DNA from: Picocystis sp. L7 | Taxonomy: Eukaryota > Chlorophyta > Picocystophyceae > Picocystales > Picocystaceae | Direction of reading: 5' to 3' | NCBI GenBank assembly: GCA_020975725.1 | Contig: QXJR01000027.1 | Span: 868,001 to 932,000, forward strand | DNA: 64,000 bases | In this document: positions 62,261 through 64,000 of the stretch, piece by piece | Numbering within the stretch: the stretch's first letter is position 1 | Layout: every line of letters starts with the position of its first letter | Notes under the pieces: model-generated | Database searches by the model: none | What the model saw: the letters and a program-made list of their open reading frames with translations, nothing else | What the model was told of the DNA's origin: nothing | Made by a program: the position numbers and the translations under genes

Positions 62261-62545
62261 ATGGACACGTTCCGAGGGGGTCTCGCCTTCGCCATCCGAT
62301 CCCCATGCGTGCGGACGAGGGGATGGACGTTTGAAGACCTGAGAGGGAAGGGTCGTGGGAAGAAAAGGACCTCCACACACGCGACGCACGCGAGAGATCG
62401 AAGGAGACGGGAAACGACACCCGGACGAGGCGCCGCACCACGCGCGCAGAAAAAGGACGCCGAGACGCGTGCGTGGCGTGCCAATGGAGATCCAGCGGGA
62501 GCCACGAACACGAGGGAGAACGAAGCAGATGCATGGAAGGATAGG

Positions 62546-63505
62546 ATGCATCCCACCGCCGTCGTGCATCCCGACGCCAACGTGGCCGTAACCGCCAAGA
62601 TCGGACCCTTCTGCGTCGTAGGACCTGGAGCCGTGCTTGGAGAGGCGTGCGTGCTACACGGACACAACGTCGTGCTCGGAGACACCGCGATCGGGGACGG
62701 ATGCGTCCTCCTGCAAGGCGCCGTGGTGGGTGCAGAAGACAAGGGCAGGGTGGTGCTGGGCGAAAGGAACCGCATCGGACACCACGCCGTGGTGGGTGTC
62801 CGCTGTCAAGACCTCAAATGGAGGCCGGAACAGCCCACCTACCTCACCATGGGGAGCGACAACGACGTCAGGGAACACGCCAGCATCCATCGATCCAGCC
62901 ATCCCGAACTGTGCACGACGGTGGGAGACGGAAACCTCATCATGGGACAAGTGCACGTGGCCCATGACGTGCACCTGGGCCATCGGAACATCGTGGCCAA
63001 CGGTACGCTCCTGGCCGGACACGTCGTCGTAGGGGATCGAGTGGGCATCGGCGGAGGGTGCGCCGTGCAGCAGAGGTGCCACGTGGGATCCTACGCCTAC
63101 TTGGCGGGGGGAGCCATGGTGGAAAGGGACGTGCCGCCCTATGTGAGGGTGCAAGGAGACAGGGCCAAGCTGAGAGGGATCAACACTGTGCTCTTGCAGA
63201 GGTGCGGGTTCACGGAAGAAGACTCCAAAAGCATACGAAGGGTGTACCGCGCCCTCTGGCTGCCCAAGGACGGTGGAGAGCCCAACAGCACCCCCCACGA
63301 CAGGGCGATGGCCTTGTTGCAATCCGGAGATTTCGCAGCACTGCCTCACGCGCTCGACCTCCTGCGCTTTGTCGTGGAAGCGAGCACGTCCGGCAAAAAC
63401 GGCCAGACGATGAGGGTGGGGAGCGTGTGCAGGAGCATGTTCGAGCTGCAAAGGGAGAAGGGAACGGTTGCCAAAGGGCGACCCGATGACTTGGAGGATG
63501 AGTAA
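62546..63505 (+). CDS. LPXA: UDP-N-acetylglucosamine acyltransferase LpxA-like
   Basis: From MHPTAVVHPDANVAV the protein has 319 residues and the hexapeptide left-handed beta-helix of LpxA: IGPFCVVGPGAVLGEACVL, HGHNVVLGDTAIGDG, NRIGHHAVVG with DNDVREHASIHR (the LpxA EFVTINRGT region is replaced by EHASIHRSS), GDGNLIMGQVHVAHDVHLGH with the catalytic His, NIVANGTLLAGHVVVGD and VERDVPPYVRVQGDRAKLRG followed by INTVLLQRCGF. A helical C-terminal domain follows. The enzyme adds a hydroxyacyl chain to UDP-GlcNAc, the first step towards lipid A-type molecules. Homologues in plants act in mitochondria. An in-frame ATG at 62261 (MDTFRGGLAFAI) would add 95 basic residues, a plausible targeting peptide. 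Confidence 0.88.
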   Translation: MHPTAVVHPDANVAVTAKIGPFCVVGPGAVLGEACVLHGHNVVLGDTAIGDGCVLLQGAVVGAEDKGRVVLGERNRIGHHAVVGVRCQDLKWRPEQPTYLTMGSDNDVREHASIHRSSHPELCTTVGDGNLIMGQVHVAHDVHLGHRNIVANGTLLAGHVVVGDRVGIGGGCAVQQRCHVGSYAYLAGGAMVERDVPPYVRVQGDRAKLRGINTVLLQRCGFTEEDSKSIRRVYRALWLPKDGGEPNSTPHDRAMALLQSGDFAALPHALDLLRFVVEASTSGKNGQTMRVGSVCRSMFELQREKGTVAKGRPDDLEDE

Positions 63506-64000
63506 GCGCTCTCGATGGAGTGTCCCCTCCTGGGCCTGGACGAGGTATGGAAGGGAGCCGGGACAGGCGAGGAAACACCGGTGTTAGCCCCACGGGACGT
63601 ACGAGGGGTGCCTGCGCGATCGAGATGCGCCAGCCGTGCATACCCTCTGGATGCCAAGCTTCCCTCCACGCCCAGCGGGGCTTGGTCGTGGCGTCAGAAC
63701 TGCGCGTCGGAACGTAAAAGCGGGGATGCTGCAAAGCCGCGGTCACGTAGGTGGAAGTGGGTAGCAACATAAGAACAGCATGCAACGACGAGGAGTGTTG
63801 TCCTCGTGGTGGCGGTGGTGGTGCGAAGCAGGAACCGGTAACGCCCAACTCGCCATCGGATGCTGGCACATGTCCCCACCGGACGGAATCACCTTGATTC
63901 GAACGCGATCAAGGAGCCAGAATCTTAGATCCAGCACTTGATGCTACCATCCCTGCTGCATGACAACAGCACTCTTCTTCCTGGCTGCATGATTGCCAGG
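63506..64000. other. Region downstream of LpxA to the window end
   Basis: No gene is supported in either strand. A neighbouring gene on the minus strand could start beyond the window, but nothing in the visible frames is recognisable. Confidence 0.5.

Overview
This is a gene-dense window of a compact nuclear genome from a photosynthetic, or ancestrally photosynthetic, eukaryote, most likely a unicellular alga. The evidence for a eukaryote is direct: TFIID subunit TAF7, CDC5L, SEC16, gamma-tubulin, UBC9, RNase H2 subunit B, RPF2, DDX31, two split-free tRNA genes, a C/D-box snoRNA and short GT-AG introns. The evidence for a plastid is a protein of the cyanobacterial/plastid NdhJ family, supported more weakly by a plastid-type CLC channel, a plant-type HRQ1 helicase, an LpxA homologue and a phosphatase with a thylakoid-like leader. 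I cannot name the species. The NdhJ gene, a GIP1_N domain and a snoRNA guide aimed at a methylation site known in plant 18S rRNA lean towards the green lineage. Base composition looks moderately GC-rich, with a more AT-rich stretch near 51.6-52.7 kb.

Layout. 0-6.5 kb: the 3' end of TAF7, then two tandem, almost identical hybrid histidine kinases on the minus strand. 6.5-10.5 kb: inverted repeats, a decayed Crypton-type tyrosine-recombinase transposon and non-coding DNA. 10.5-25.8 kb: a GT71 mannosyltransferase, RNASEH2B, a DHHC palmitoyltransferase overlapping head-to-head with a serine racemase/threonine dehydratase gene, DNMT2, NAMPT, tRNA-Asn, DDX31, a multi-C2 protein resembling C2CD3 and an aldo-keto reductase. 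26-35.9 kb: a SNF2 ATPase of the ERCC6L type, a small membrane protein, RPF2, a GIP1_N/UBAP2-like protein with one intron, and CDC5L with two introns. 35.9-49.5 kb: a J-protein with an unusual C-terminal module, HRQ1, a WW-SEC16 fusion, gamma-tubulin, UBC9 and a PPM phosphatase. 49.7-57.8 kb: tRNA-Lys, ndhJ, a non-coding stretch, cobalamin adenosyltransferase, a snoRNA region, a small coiled-coil ORF and an oxysterol-binding protein with a 5' intron. 58.3-63.5 kb: a CLC channel and LpxA.

Genes are packed as divergent and convergent pairs with short spacers. Introns are rare, short (58-169 nt), near the 5' end and often purine-rich rather than pyrimidine-rich before the acceptor. Several genes carry AATAAA on top of, or just after, the stop codon, which implies very short 3' UTRs. 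A dispersed TGACG-containing inverted repeat occurs at several non-coding sites. The genes do not form one pathway; the window is mostly housekeeping (transcription, splicing, ribosome synthesis, secretion, genome maintenance) with some plastid and sensory functions.

Start codons were chosen by family similarity and are uncertain wherever a 5' exon or transit peptide could lie upstream. All family calls come from reading the sequence by eye, without database searches.
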